Assembly (NCBI GenBank): GCA_031384695.1
Contig: JANNAV010000069.1
Span: forward strand, 1-9,438
Length of the DNA: 9,438 nucleotides
Source of the DNA: JANNAV01 sp031384695
GTDB lineage: Bacteria > Pseudomonadota > Alphaproteobacteria > Rhodobacterales > Rhodobacteraceae
Reading direction: 5' to 3'
The notes beneath the pieces are model-generated. The model worked only from the letters and a program-made list of their open reading frames with translations. It was not told the DNA's origin and searched no databases. Position 1 is the first letter of the stretch; each line of letters opens with the position of its first letter. Both the position numbers and the translations under genes were made by a program. This document shows, one piece after another, positions 1-6,665 of the stretch.

Positions 1-533
1 ATCGCGCCGTTCAGCAGGTAACTCGGCGGCAGATCCTGCCGCCGAGTTACCCCTTCCGGCGTGTCGATCAGCTTGCGCAACCGGCCCTGCGGCCCCATGC
101 CATACATCCAATAGGGCGGCTCCTCCGCCTCGCACACCGAAACCACGCTTGCTGCCCCCGCCGCCTGCATCTGCGCAAAGGCCGCGTCGATATGGGCGGC
201 GGTGCGCAAAGGCGAGGTCGGCTGCAACACCGCCACATAGTCATACCCCGGCAGCCGGTCCAGCACATCCAGCACCACATCCAGCGTGCTCGCGGTATCC
301 GTGGCCAGTGCCGCGTCGCGCCGGAACGGCACCTCCGCGCCCAAAGCCTGCGCCGCCGCGATGATGTCCGCCCCGTCGGTTGACACCACAACCCGGCCAA
401 CGCACAGCGCCCCCCGCGCCGCCGCAATCGTCCAGCCTATCAACGGCTGCCCGCCCAGATCGGCCAGATTCTTGCCCGGCAAGCCCTTTGATCCCGCCCG
501 CGCCGGAATAACCGCCAGCACGCCGCCCGTCAT
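1..533 (-). CDS. legF: CMP-legionaminic acid synthetase (acylneuraminate cytidylyltransferase family), 3' end cut by window edge
   Basis: Transfers CMP from CTP to a nonulosonic acid, giving the activated donor for glycan assembly; cytoplasmic, last step of the pathway encoded upstream. Reading back from the ATG at 533 gives 177 codons with no stop before the window edge. Residues 9-23 read IPARAGSKGLPGKNL, the CTP-binding signature of the NeuA family; STD follows at about 51-53 and LQPTSPLR further on, then YWMY and a RRQDLPPSY..NG segment typical of the LegF/PtmB/NeuA group. Family members are about 225-240 residues, so some 50-60 are missing. The start overlaps the ptmE stop as ATGA. Family membership is clear from the motifs. 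Specificity for legionaminate rather than sialic acid is inferred from the neighbouring legB, legC and ptmE. A perfect inverted repeat lies inside the coding region at 18-50. Confidence 0.93.
   Translation of the reverse strand, partial: MTGGVLAVIPARAGSKGLPGKNLADLGGQPLIGWTIAAARGALCVGRVVVSTDGADIIAAAQALGAEVPFRRDAALATDTASTLDVVLDVLDRLPGYDYVAVLQPTSPLRTAAHIDAAFAQMQAAGAASVVSVCEAEEPPYWMYGMGPQGRLRKLIDTPEGVTRRQDLPPSYLLNGA
18..50. repeat. Perfect 15-base inverted repeat with 3-base loop inside legF
   Basis: Positions 18-32 (GTAACTCGGCGGCAG) are the exact reverse complement of 36-50, separated by three bases. The repeat is coding: in the legF frame it encodes V-T-R-R-Q-D-L-P-P-S-Y, part of a conserved segment of the family. 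The central nine bases of each arm follow naturally from GC-rich codons for R-R-Q and L-P-P. The outer six bases per arm use GTA, ACT and AGT, which look unusual for this GC-rich window. As RNA it would form a very stable hairpin. No U-run follows in the part of the gene that can be read, so it does not look like a classical terminator. Confidence 0.8.
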
Positions 534-1588
534 GCCTTGCCACCCGCCCGGTTGGCCGCCAGCAGATCGGCCGGGTTGCCCACGTCCATCCAAGTCTCAT
601 GCATCGGATAGACGATAGTCTTTTCGCCCCGCTGTTGCAGCCGCTCGAACAAGGTGGGCATGTTGCAATGTTCGCCCGCCCGCAAAAGCCCCAACGCGCC
701 GGGGTTCAGCACATAAAGCCCCGCGTTGATCCGGGTGCGCCAGACCGGCTTTTCCTCGAACCCGGTGATCGCCATGCCCTCGGTCTGCACCACGCCGTAG
801 GGGTTGTGATAATGATGCTCGCGCACCGCCATGGTGGCCGCCGCTCCTTGGGCGCGGTGAAATTCCAGCATATCGGAAAACCGCACATCGGTCAGGATAT
901 CGCCATTGGCCACCACCATCGGCAGGGCAGGGCGCTCGCGGATCAAGGAAAGCGCCCCCGCCGTGCCAAGCGGCGCCTCCTCCAGAATATACTCGATCCG
1001 CGCATCAAACCGGCTGCCATCGCCGAAATAGCCGCGGATAACCTCGGGCAGATAGTGCAGCGAGATGATGAACCGGCGAAAGCCATCCGCCCGCGCGCGC
1101 TCGATGGCGTGCTGCAACAGCGGCTTGCCCGCCACCTCCAGCATCGGCTTGGGGGTGCTTTCGGTGAACGGCATCATGCGTTTGCCAAAGCCGCCCGCCA
1201 TCAGCAGCACGGTGTTTTCCCGCACTGGTGCTGCCATCACCTGATCCCACAAATGCAGGCCCACCACCCGGCCCGCGCCATCAAGGATCGGCAGTTGCCG
1301 CAGCTTGTTCACCCGCATCAGGTTGAGCACCGCCCCTGCGTCCAGTTCCGGCCCCACCACCATCGGGGTGCGAAACATCACCGCCTCGGCCGGGCTCGAC
1401 ATCGGCAGGTTGCGCAGCAGCGCGCGGCGCACATCGCCATCGGTCACCGTGCCCAGCAGGTGCTGCGCGCCGTCAACCACCAGCAAAATCTGCAACCCCA
1501 CCCGGTCCAGCGCGTTGATAACGCCGTGCAAATCAAGGTCCGGGCTCACGCAGGCGGCGGCCCATTCCGGATCGGCCTCACCGCTCAT
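530..1588 (-). CDS. ptmE: CBS-domain sugar-phosphate guanylyltransferase (PtmE type)
   Basis: Likely makes the GDP-linked amino sugar (GDP-GlcNAc from GTP and the sugar 1-phosphate) that opens the legionaminic acid route. The 352-residue protein has two CBS motifs at about 10-60 and 68-120 (TVTDGDVRRALL and KLRQLPILD are recognisable), then a nucleotidyltransferase domain from about 127 to 345. The nucleotide loop MAGGFGKRMMPF..STPKPML runs from 130 to 150, the metal-binding segment ANGDIL from 227, EEKP from 278, INAGLYV from 288 and WMDVGNPADL from 333. This CBS-plus-transferase order is that of Campylobacter PtmE. GlmU would instead carry a C-terminal left-handed helix, and simple GDP-mannose pyrophosphorylases lack the N-terminal CBS pair. 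The ATG overlaps the stop of the preceding acetyltransferase gene (ATGA), with GGAAGG about eight bases upstream. The CBS pair suggests control by an adenine nucleotide, which is inferred. GTP preference cannot be read directly from the sequence. Confidence 0.88.
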   Translation of the reverse strand: MSGEADPEWAAACVSPDLDLHGVINALDRVGLQILLVVDGAQHLLGTVTDGDVRRALLRNLPMSSPAEAVMFRTPMVVGPELDAGAVLNLMRVNKLRQLPILDGAGRVVGLHLWDQVMAAPVRENTVLLMAGGFGKRMMPFTESTPKPMLEVAGKPLLQHAIERARADGFRRFIISLHYLPEVIRGYFGDGSRFDARIEYILEEAPLGTAGALSLIRERPALPMVVANGDILTDVRFSDMLEFHRAQGAAATMAVREHHYHNPYGVVQTEGMAITGFEEKPVWRTRINAGLYVLNPGALGLLRAGEHCNMPTLFERLQQRGEKTIVYPMHETWMDVGNPADLLAANRAGGKA

Positions 1589-2226
1589 GCCATCCCGCCT
1601 TCCGGCAAAGTGCCACGCCCGTAAGCGGTCTCGCCCGCCGCCAGATCGCGGCTGATCACTGCCCCTGCCGCCACCACCGAACCCGCCCCGATCCTGCGGC
1701 CCTGAAGCACCACCGCCCCCGCGCCCACAAAGGCCCCGTCCTCAACCCTCACATCGCCGCACAGCACCGCCCCCGGCGCCAGATGCACATCCACCCCCAG
1801 AACGCAGCCATGATCCACCGCGCCGCGCGTGTTCACGATACTGCCCGCCCCGATCCGGCAGCCCGGCTGCACCACCGCCCCCGCCATGATCTGCACCCCC
1901 GCCGCAAGCATCGCATCCTCCGCCACCCACGCAAAAGGATGCACCAGCAACGGAAATTCATAACCGCGCGCTGCAAACCGCGCCTGTAACCGGCCCCGCG
2001 CATCGCGGCCCGGCAGCTTGCCCACCCCGTTCAGCAACAGCACAGCCCCCGGCGGGTAGCGCTCCAACGCCGCATCATCCCCCAGCACCGGCAGCCCGAA
2101 CCACTCCGCGCCCGCCACCGTCGGATCGCAAACCCCGATCACGCGGATGCCCAAAGCCTCGGCCAAAGCCCGCACCACCCGGCCATGCCCGCCGCCCCCC
2201 AGCAATATCGCCTCGCGCGCCCCCAT
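1585..2226 (-). CDS. NeuD/PglD-type left-handed beta-helix N-acetyltransferase (probable LegH role)
   Basis: Predicted acetyl-CoA-dependent acetyltransferase of 213 residues. An N-terminal Rossmann-like sugar-binding part opens with ILLGGGGHGRVV (7-18); from about 100 to 190 there are hexapeptide repeats (GAGSIVNTRGAVDHGCVLG, LAPGAVLCGDVRVEDGAFVGAGAVV) forming a left-handed beta-helix. His139 in AVDHGC corresponds to the catalytic base of PglD, as I recall that family. In this operon the fitting job is acetylation of the C4 amine made by LegC, giving the GDP-linked 2,4-diacetamido sugar. Many homologues are labelled sialic acid O-acetyltransferase NeuD, and O-acetylation of the finished acid is the alternative. 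The ATG at 2226 shares its A with the legI stop (TGATG). The open frame extends to 2289, but that would add 21 residues lying wholly inside legI. The end overlaps ptmE by four bases. Confidence 0.87.
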   Translation of the reverse strand: MGAREAILLGGGGHGRVVRALAEALGIRVIGVCDPTVAGAEWFGLPVLGDDAALERYPPGAVLLLNGVGKLPGRDARGRLQARFAARGYEFPLLVHPFAWVAEDAMLAAGVQIMAGAVVQPGCRIGAGSIVNTRGAVDHGCVLGVDVHLAPGAVLCGDVRVEDGAFVGAGAVVLQGRRIGAGSVVAAGAVISRDLAAGETAYGRGTLPEGGMA

Positions 2227-3302
2227 CACCGCTCTATCGCCTCGCCTGCCCGGTAGGCCCGCGTGGCCTTGGTGCCAACGCAGTCCCATAACTCACCCGC
2301 CGCCCGCCCGTGCCCGGCCCGCGCCGTCGTCAGATCCTGCCGCGCCAAAACCGCCCCCGCAGCAATATCCCGCGCCGCAATCAGCGTCTGCCGCGCCGCC
2401 GCCCGCGTATCCCACTCGCTTGGCTGTGGTTGCTTCGCGCCCGATCCCAATGCCGCCGTCACCGCCCGGATCCCCGCCACCATCGCCGCAAACTCACGCG
2501 GCTCCAGCGAGGCCGCATGATCCGGGCCGGGTAAAGCCCTGTCGGTGGTCAGATGCTTTTCAATCACCCGCGCCCCCATCGCCACCGCCGCCAGCGGCAC
2601 CGCGATGCCCTCGGTATGGTCCGAGTAACCAACGGGCAGGCTAAAGGCCGCCGCCAGCGTCTGCATCGCCCGCAGATTAACCTCGGCCATCGCAGTCGGA
2701 TATTGCGAGGTGCAGTGCAGCAGCGTCGCCCGCCCCGCCAAGGCCCCAGCCCCGGTCCAGCTTTGCCAAACCTCCGCCATGCCCACAGGTTCTGCCGCAT
2801 CGCCAAACCCGTGCGCAATCACCGCCAGTGCCTGCTCCACCTCGCCCAATGTGGCCATCCCGGTTGAAACCACCAAAGGCCGCCGCATCCGTGCGATGCG
2901 CCACAGCAACGGTGCATTGGTCAACTCCCCCGAGGGCACCTTGTAGAACGGCAAATCCAGCGTTTCCAGAAACCCCAGACTGTCGAAATCAAATGCGGTT
3001 GAAAGGAATCCGATGCCCCGCTCTGCGGCCCGCGCTTGCAACGCGCCATGCCAATCATCCGGCAATTCCAATGCCTTGAGCATGGCGTGCTGGCTCAACC
3101 CCGCACCGATCTGCCGATCCTGATAGGCGGCTTTGGGCGCTGTGGCCAAGGCCAGCGCATCGGCCTTGAAGGTTTGAAACTTCACCACATCGGCACCTGC
3201 ATCGGCTGCAGCATCGACCAGCGCCAGCGCCAGATCAAAGCTGCCGTTGTGGTTCACCCCCGCCTCGGCGATGATCATCACATGATCGGAAGGCGCGCTC
3301 AT
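2226..3302 (-). CDS. legI: Legionaminic acid synthase (NeuB family, PEP condensing)
   Basis: Condenses 2,4-diacetamido-2,4,6-trideoxymannose with phosphoenolpyruvate to give di-N-acetyl-legionaminic acid. The 358-residue protein has the usual NeuB plan: a TIM barrel to about residue 285 and a C-terminal SAF (antifreeze-like) domain from about 300. Family motifs are IIAEAGVNHNG (10-20), VKFQTF (40-45), YKVPSGELTN (120-129), VSTGMAT (145-151), LLHCTSQYP (194-202), GYSDHTEG (225-232) and EKHLTTDRALPGPDHAASLEP (248-268). The SAF part keeps the Arg of the ARAGHG segment (about 328) that reaches into the neighbouring active site in NeuB dimers. Between STGMAT and LLHCT is a stretch of about 20 extra residues (roughly 168-190, with two Trp) compared with short NeuB proteins; I recall similar insertions in other proteobacterial LegI proteins. 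The start overlaps the legG stop (ATGA). NeuB membership is certain; the substrate comes from context. Confidence 0.94.
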   Translation of the reverse strand: MSAPSDHVMIIAEAGVNHNGSFDLALALVDAAADAGADVVKFQTFKADALALATAPKAAYQDRQIGAGLSQHAMLKALELPDDWHGALQARAAERGIGFLSTAFDFDSLGFLETLDLPFYKVPSGELTNAPLLWRIARMRRPLVVSTGMATLGEVEQALAVIAHGFGDAAEPVGMAEVWQSWTGAGALAGRATLLHCTSQYPTAMAEVNLRAMQTLAAAFSLPVGYSDHTEGIAVPLAAVAMGARVIEKHLTTDRALPGPDHAASLEPREFAAMVAGIRAVTAALGSGAKQPQPSEWDTRAAARQTLIAARDIAAGAVLARQDLTTARAGHGRAAGELWDCVGTKATRAYRAGEAIER

Positions 3303-4462
3303 TCCGCCCCCGCCAGATCATGAAACGGCAAATCCCGCCCCGGCTGCACGGTTTTCAACACCTGCACCATCGCTTCGGCCGCCTTGCCCTGCCCATAAGG
3401 GTTCACCGCGCCCTGCGCCGTAACCCGCCCCGCCTCCGATATGGCCCAAGCCAACCCGGCCCTGATTTCCGCCTCGCCCGCGCCCACATGCCGGACCGAC
3501 GCCGCCGCCAGCCGCCCCTTTTGCCGTCCGCCGATATTCACCACCGGCACGCCAAACGCCGGGGCCTCGATGATGCCGCTCGATGAATTGCCCACCATCG
3601 CAGCCGCCGCCGCCAGCACCGCCCGATACCGTTCCCGCCCAAGCGAGGCCACCGCCACAGCCCGCCCCGGATGCAGCGCTGCAAAGCCGTCCAGACAGCC
3701 AATGATCGCCCGGCCGCCATTGTCCGCATTCGGATAGGTCAGGATCATCTGATACCCCGCAAACCCCGCCATCGCCGCCAGCATCGCGCCGCAGGTGGCC
3801 ACGGGATCCTCATCCGCATTGGTCGCCGGATGATAGGTCGCGAGGAAATAGGGCGCGCGGATCGCAAAGCCGATCTGCGCCGATACCGCCTCAAGCGGCA
3901 TCAACACGCCATGCGCCAACCCGTCCAACCCCGCCGCCCCCACATTGAACACCCGCTCCGGCGGCGTGCCCATCTGGATCACGCGGGCGCGGTAGGGCTC
4001 GGCGGCCACGAAATGCAGCGCCGCCATCTTGGTGATGGCATGGCGGATCGCATCGTCATAAGCGCCCTCGGTGATCTCGCCGCCGTGGATATGGGCAATC
4101 GGCACCCCCATGATCAACGCCGCTTGCGCCGCCGCCAAGGCCTCGAACCGGTCACCCAGAATAACCAGAAGATCGGGCGCCAACCGCTCCAGCACATCCG
4201 CCATGCCGATGGTGCCGAGGCCCAGCGATTTCACCACCCCAACCCGGCTGTCCGAGGCCAGCAACATCTCGACCTTCGCATCAATCACAAACCCGTCCGC
4301 CACAATCTGCGCCGCCGTCATCCCGAACTCCGGCGCGAAATGCATGGCCCCGGCGATCACCTGCAATTCCAGCGTCGCCTCATCCCGGATCGCCCGCATC
4401 AACCCCGACAACAGCCCATATTCGGCGCGCGAGCCGGTGAAAACCGCGATCCGCCGCGTCAT
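3299..4462 (-). CDS. legG: NDP-N,N'-diacetylbacillosamine 2-epimerase (hydrolysing), NeuC/LegG family
   Basis: Removes the nucleotide and inverts C2 to release 2,4-diacetamido-2,4,6-trideoxymannose for LegI; cytoplasmic, GT-B fold. The 387 residues carry the full set of hydrolysing 2-epimerase motifs: VFTGSRAEYGLL (7-18), LLVILGDRFEAL (98-109), HIHGGEITEGAYDDAIRH (124-141), TYHPATN (209-215), NSSSGIIEAPAFGVPVVNIGGR (292-313) and NPYGQGKAAEA (354-364). The GDR and HGGE.TEGA acidic residues that act in the family are intact. The frame stays open back to 4519, but the first 19 residues would lie within legC and look nothing like the family. The ATG at 4462 overlaps the legC stop as ATGA and has AGGTGG (4467-4472) just upstream. 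With ptmE present the natural substrate is probably GDP-linked, as for Campylobacter LegG, rather than the UDP-linked substrate of NeuC. Confidence 0.94.
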   Translation of the reverse strand: MTRRIAVFTGSRAEYGLLSGLMRAIRDEATLELQVIAGAMHFAPEFGMTAAQIVADGFVIDAKVEMLLASDSRVGVVKSLGLGTIGMADVLERLAPDLLVILGDRFEALAAAQAALIMGVPIAHIHGGEITEGAYDDAIRHAITKMAALHFVAAEPYRARVIQMGTPPERVFNVGAAGLDGLAHGVLMPLEAVSAQIGFAIRAPYFLATYHPATNADEDPVATCGAMLAAMAGFAGYQMILTYPNADNGGRAIIGCLDGFAALHPGRAVAVASLGRERYRAVLAAAAAMVGNSSSGIIEAPAFGVPVVNIGGRQKGRLAAASVRHVGAGEAEIRAGLAWAISEAGRVTAQGAVNPYGQGKAAEAMVQVLKTVQPGRDLPFHDLAGAE

Positions 4463-5610
4463 GCCGCCACCTGTGCCACAACGCCCGACGGGATATTCAC
4501 CACCCGCGCCTCCAGCCATTCCGCGATTCCCAGATCACCCCGCGCCGCGTTCCGGTACATCGGCAGCCGCGTCATCAACGCCCAGATCGGCCGCGTCATC
4601 ACCCCCGCCGCATTGGTTTCGGCCAACACCGCATCGCGCATGCGCCGGTCCTCGCAGACAATCGCGTTCAGCCAATAGTTAGACCGGCACCCCGCAGGCT
4701 CCTGCACCACCTCGAACACCCCGGCAAGTGCGCGCGCATAGCGCGCCGCCAACGCCCGCTTTTCGGCAATCATCGCCTCCAGCCGCTCCAGTTGCGCCAC
4801 CCCCAGCGCCGCATTCAGATTGGGCAGGCGGTAGTTATAGCCCACCGCATCATGCACATATTCAAACGCATGCGGCGCTTTCGCCGTGGTGGTCAAATGC
4901 TTGGCGCGCAAGCCCGTCACGGCATCACACAAGATCATGCCGCCGCCACCGGTGGTGATGATCTTGTTGCCATTGAAGCTTTGGCTGCCAAGCGCGCCAT
5001 AGGTGCCGGTATGGCGCCCGTGATAGGTGGAGCCCAAAGACTCCGCCGCATCCTCGATCAGCACCAATCCCCAGCGGGCGCAAACCTCCACCAACCCATC
5101 CAGCCGCGCCGGATGGCCAAAGCTGTGCATCGGCAAACACACCCGGATCACCCGCCCATCCACGCGCCGCCTGCAAACCCCGTCCGCCCCCAAAACTGCA
5201 TGCGCCGCAAGCCACACCTCCACCGCATCCGGTGACAGGCTCAGCGTCTCGCGGTCCACATCGCAAAACACCGGCTCCGCACCGCAATAGGCAACGGCGT
5301 TGCAGGTGGCCACAAACGTCAAGGGCTGGGTGATCACCAGATCCCCCGCCCCAACCCCCGCCAACAGCAACGCCATATGCAGCGCCGCCGTGCCGTTCAC
5401 CACCGCCACCGCCCGCGCAGCCCCGGTGTATGCCGCCATATCCGCCTCAAACCGGTCCACAAATGCGCCGACACTCGACACCATGGTCGAGCGCAGGGTT
5501 TCCGCCACATAGGCCGCCTCGTTGCCCGCAAACACCGGGCTGTGCAGCAGGATCGGCCCCGACTGGCGATAATGATCGCGCACCACCTCGATCAGCCGCT
5601 CCACCCTCAC
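4459..5610 (-). CDS. legC: PLP-dependent C4 aminotransferase of legionaminic acid synthesis (DegT/DnrJ/EryC1)
   Basis: Transfers an amino group to C4 of the 4-keto-6-deoxy sugar nucleotide made by LegB. With the GTG at 5610 as start the protein has 383 residues. FAGNEAAYV...TMVSSVGAFVDRFE (27-55) is typical of LegC; VNGTAALH lies at 71-78, IEDAAESLGS at 185-194 with the PLP-ring Asp188, and SFNGNKIITTGGGGM at 211-225 with the PLP-binding Lys216. The C-terminal RLPNLNAALG and NIPSG segments also fit the family. The start is uncertain: no ATG is available, and GAGG at 5612-5615 is seven bases from a second GTG at 5604 but only one base from that at 5610, so a product two residues shorter is equally plausible. 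There are three bases between the legB stop and 5610, and the end overlaps legG by four. The PseC family was considered, but the N-terminal SSVGAFVDRFE pattern and the NeuC-type neighbour favour LegC. Confidence 0.92.
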   Translation of the reverse strand: MRVERLIEVVRDHYRQSGPILLHSPVFAGNEAAYVAETLRSTMVSSVGAFVDRFEADMAAYTGAARAVAVVNGTAALHMALLLAGVGAGDLVITQPLTFVATCNAVAYCGAEPVFCDVDRETLSLSPDAVEVWLAAHAVLGADGVCRRRVDGRVIRVCLPMHSFGHPARLDGLVEVCARWGLVLIEDAAESLGSTYHGRHTGTYGALGSQSFNGNKIITTGGGGMILCDAVTGLRAKHLTTTAKAPHAFEYVHDAVGYNYRLPNLNAALGVAQLERLEAMIAEKRALAARYARALAGVFEVVQEPAGCRSNYWLNAIVCEDRRMRDAVLAETNAAGVMTRPIWALMTRLPMYRNAARGDLGIAEWLEARVVNIPSGVVAQVAA

Positions 5611-5611
5611 G

Positions 5612-5615
5612 CCTC
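5612..5615 (-). promoter_or_regulatory. legC: Ribosome binding site bearing on the legC start
   Basis: The transcript reads TGAGGC between the legB stop and legC. Its GAGG core overlaps the legB stop codon and lies one base from the GTG at 5610 but seven bases from the GTG at 5604. Normal spacing favours the inner GTG, although a short upstream reach such as this often still works in a coupled operon. Confidence 0.4.
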
Positions 5616-6594
5616 ACACATTATAGCGGTCCGCCTTGTAACGGCCAAGATTGGCGGGGTCGGTGAACCACGCCACCGTCGCTTCCAACCCCTGCCGGAT
5701 GGAAAACTCCGGCGCAAACCCGGTCAGCGCCTTGATCCTGGCATTGTCGCACCAAAGCCGGAACACTTCCGATTTCCCCGGCCTGATCCTGTCGGTGTCC
5801 TGCACAAATTCAACATGCGACTGCATGATATCGCGGATCAGGTTCAGCGTGTCCAACATGGATATCTCGGAATTAGAGCCGATGTTGACAGTCTCGCCCA
5901 CCGTACCCTGCGCGCCTGCCAGCGCCACAAACCCCCGGCAGGTATCGCGCACATAGTTGAAATCCCGCGTCGGGCTCAGATCGCCCAGCCGTATTTCCTG
6001 CGCCCCCGCCGCAATCTGGGTGATGATGGTGGGAATGACCGCCCGCGCCGATTGCCGGGGCCCATAAGTGTTGAATGGCCGCGCGATGGTCAACGGCAGA
6101 TCGAACGCGTTGAAAAAGCTCATCGCAATGGCATCGGCCCCGATCTTGCTGGCCGAATAGGGTGATTGCGGCTGCAACGGATGCGCCTCGTCCATCGGCA
6201 CATATTGCGCCGTGCCGTAAACTTCCGAGGTCGATGTGTGGATCACCCGCGCACAGCCCGCATTCAGCGCCGCCTGACAGATGTTCAGCGTACCGCGCAC
6301 ATTGGTTTCGACATAGCTGTCGGGGGCGGCATAGGAATAGGGAATGGCGATCAGGGCGGCCAGATGGAAAACCATATCCACCCCCTTGGCAATGCCATTG
6401 CAGAACTGCGCGTCCCGCACGTCACCGCTGACCACCTCAAGGGCCGCGCGGCACTCCACATGATCCAGCCAACCCCACGAGTTGAAAGAGTTATACTGCA
6501 CCAGCGCGCGCACATCATGGCCTTCCGCCACCAGCATCTCCGTCAGATGCGAGCCGATGAAACCGTCCGCCCCGGTGACCAGAACCTTCGCCAT
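5614..6594 (-). CDS. legB: NAD-dependent sugar nucleotide 4,6-dehydratase (LegB)
   Basis: Converts the NDP-GlcNAc precursor (GDP-GlcNAc when PtmE is present) to the 4-keto-6-deoxy sugar, the first committed step to legionaminic acid. The 326-residue extended short-chain dehydrogenase has the NAD-binding VTGADGFIGSHL (6-17), FHLAALIAIPYSY (76-88), TSTSEVYG (120-127) and the catalytic YSASK (Tyr146, Lys150). Traits of the LegB branch rather than general epimerases are NSFNSWGWLD (35-44), the YAAPDSYVETNVRGTLN run (88-104), VNIGSNSEIS (236-245) and RPGKSEVFRLWCDN (271-284). It is not PseB, which has a different catalytic region and starts the pseudaminic route. The ATG at 6594 has AGGGG at 6598-6602, close but usable. 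It heads the tightly coupled seven-gene block, after a 71-base gap that holds a weak promoter candidate. Confidence 0.94.
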   Translation of the reverse strand: MAKVLVTGADGFIGSHLTEMLVAEGHDVRALVQYNSFNSWGWLDHVECRAALEVVSGDVRDAQFCNGIAKGVDMVFHLAALIAIPYSYAAPDSYVETNVRGTLNICQAALNAGCARVIHTSTSEVYGTAQYVPMDEAHPLQPQSPYSASKIGADAIAMSFFNAFDLPLTIARPFNTYGPRQSARAVIPTIITQIAAGAQEIRLGDLSPTRDFNYVRDTCRGFVALAGAQGTVGETVNIGSNSEISMLDTLNLIRDIMQSHVEFVQDTDRIRPGKSEVFRLWCDNARIKALTGFAPEFSIRQGLEATVAWFTDPANLGRYKADRYNV

Positions 6595-6604
6595 ATACCC
6601 CTGT

Positions 6605-6614
6605 CCCTATCGCC
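6605..6614 (-). repeat. 10-base element in the legB leader, also found before the glycosyltransferase
   Basis: The minus strand reads GGCGATAGGG here, directly before the ACAGGGGTAT that contains the legB ribosome site. The identical ten bases occur at 7396-7405 in the only other leader in the window, again followed by AGGGGTAT before the start codon. Ten matching bases in two short GC-rich leaders may be chance, a shared operator or a remnant of duplication. Confidence 0.35.
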
Positions 6615-6634
6615 CGTTCCGCAATTCCGCCGCG

Positions 6635-6663
6635 ATGTTACCCGCCGCCTTGGGGCAGGGCAA
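6635..6663 (-). promoter_or_regulatory. Weak sigma-70-like promoter candidate upstream of legB
   Basis: On the minus strand TTGCCC (6658-6663) and TAACAT (6635-6640) are separated by exactly 17 bases. Each matches the consensus at four of six positions. Transcription would start near 6628, giving a leader of about 34 bases before the legB ATG. The box lies just after the stop of the glycosyltransferase gene, in the largest gap of the window, where an internal promoter for the legionaminate block would be sensible. Evidence is pattern only. Confidence 0.28.
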
Positions 6664-6665
6664 GC

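Noticed and set aside
530..1588. GlmU or mannose-1-phosphate guanylyltransferase
   Set aside because: There is no C-terminal left-handed helix as in GlmU, and the N-terminal CBS pair plus the legionaminate context match PtmE better.
599..1624. Plus-strand open frame of 341 codons opposite ptmE
   Set aside because: It is His/Arg/Gln-rich with no domain pattern and lies antisense to a clear nucleotidyltransferase; long antisense frames are expected at this GC content.
2227..2289. Longer start for the NeuD-like gene at 2289
   Set aside because: It would overlap legI by 64 bases and place unrelated sequence before the glycine-rich N-terminal motif.
4463..4519. Longer legG start at 4519
   Set aside because: The added 19 residues lie wholly within legC and do not resemble NeuC family starts; the ATG at 4462 has the standard overlap and a ribosome site.
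3671..4678. Plus-strand open frame of 335 codons opposite legG
   Set aside because: It has the same low-complexity Arg/His composition, spans the legG-legC junction on the other strand, and has no recognisable motif.
2226..6594. Pseudaminic acid (PseB-C-H-G-I) or sialic acid (NeuA-B-C only) pathway
   Set aside because: A hydrolysing NeuC-type 2-epimerase is present instead of PseG, and LegB/LegC-type dehydratase and aminotransferase would not be needed for sialic acid.
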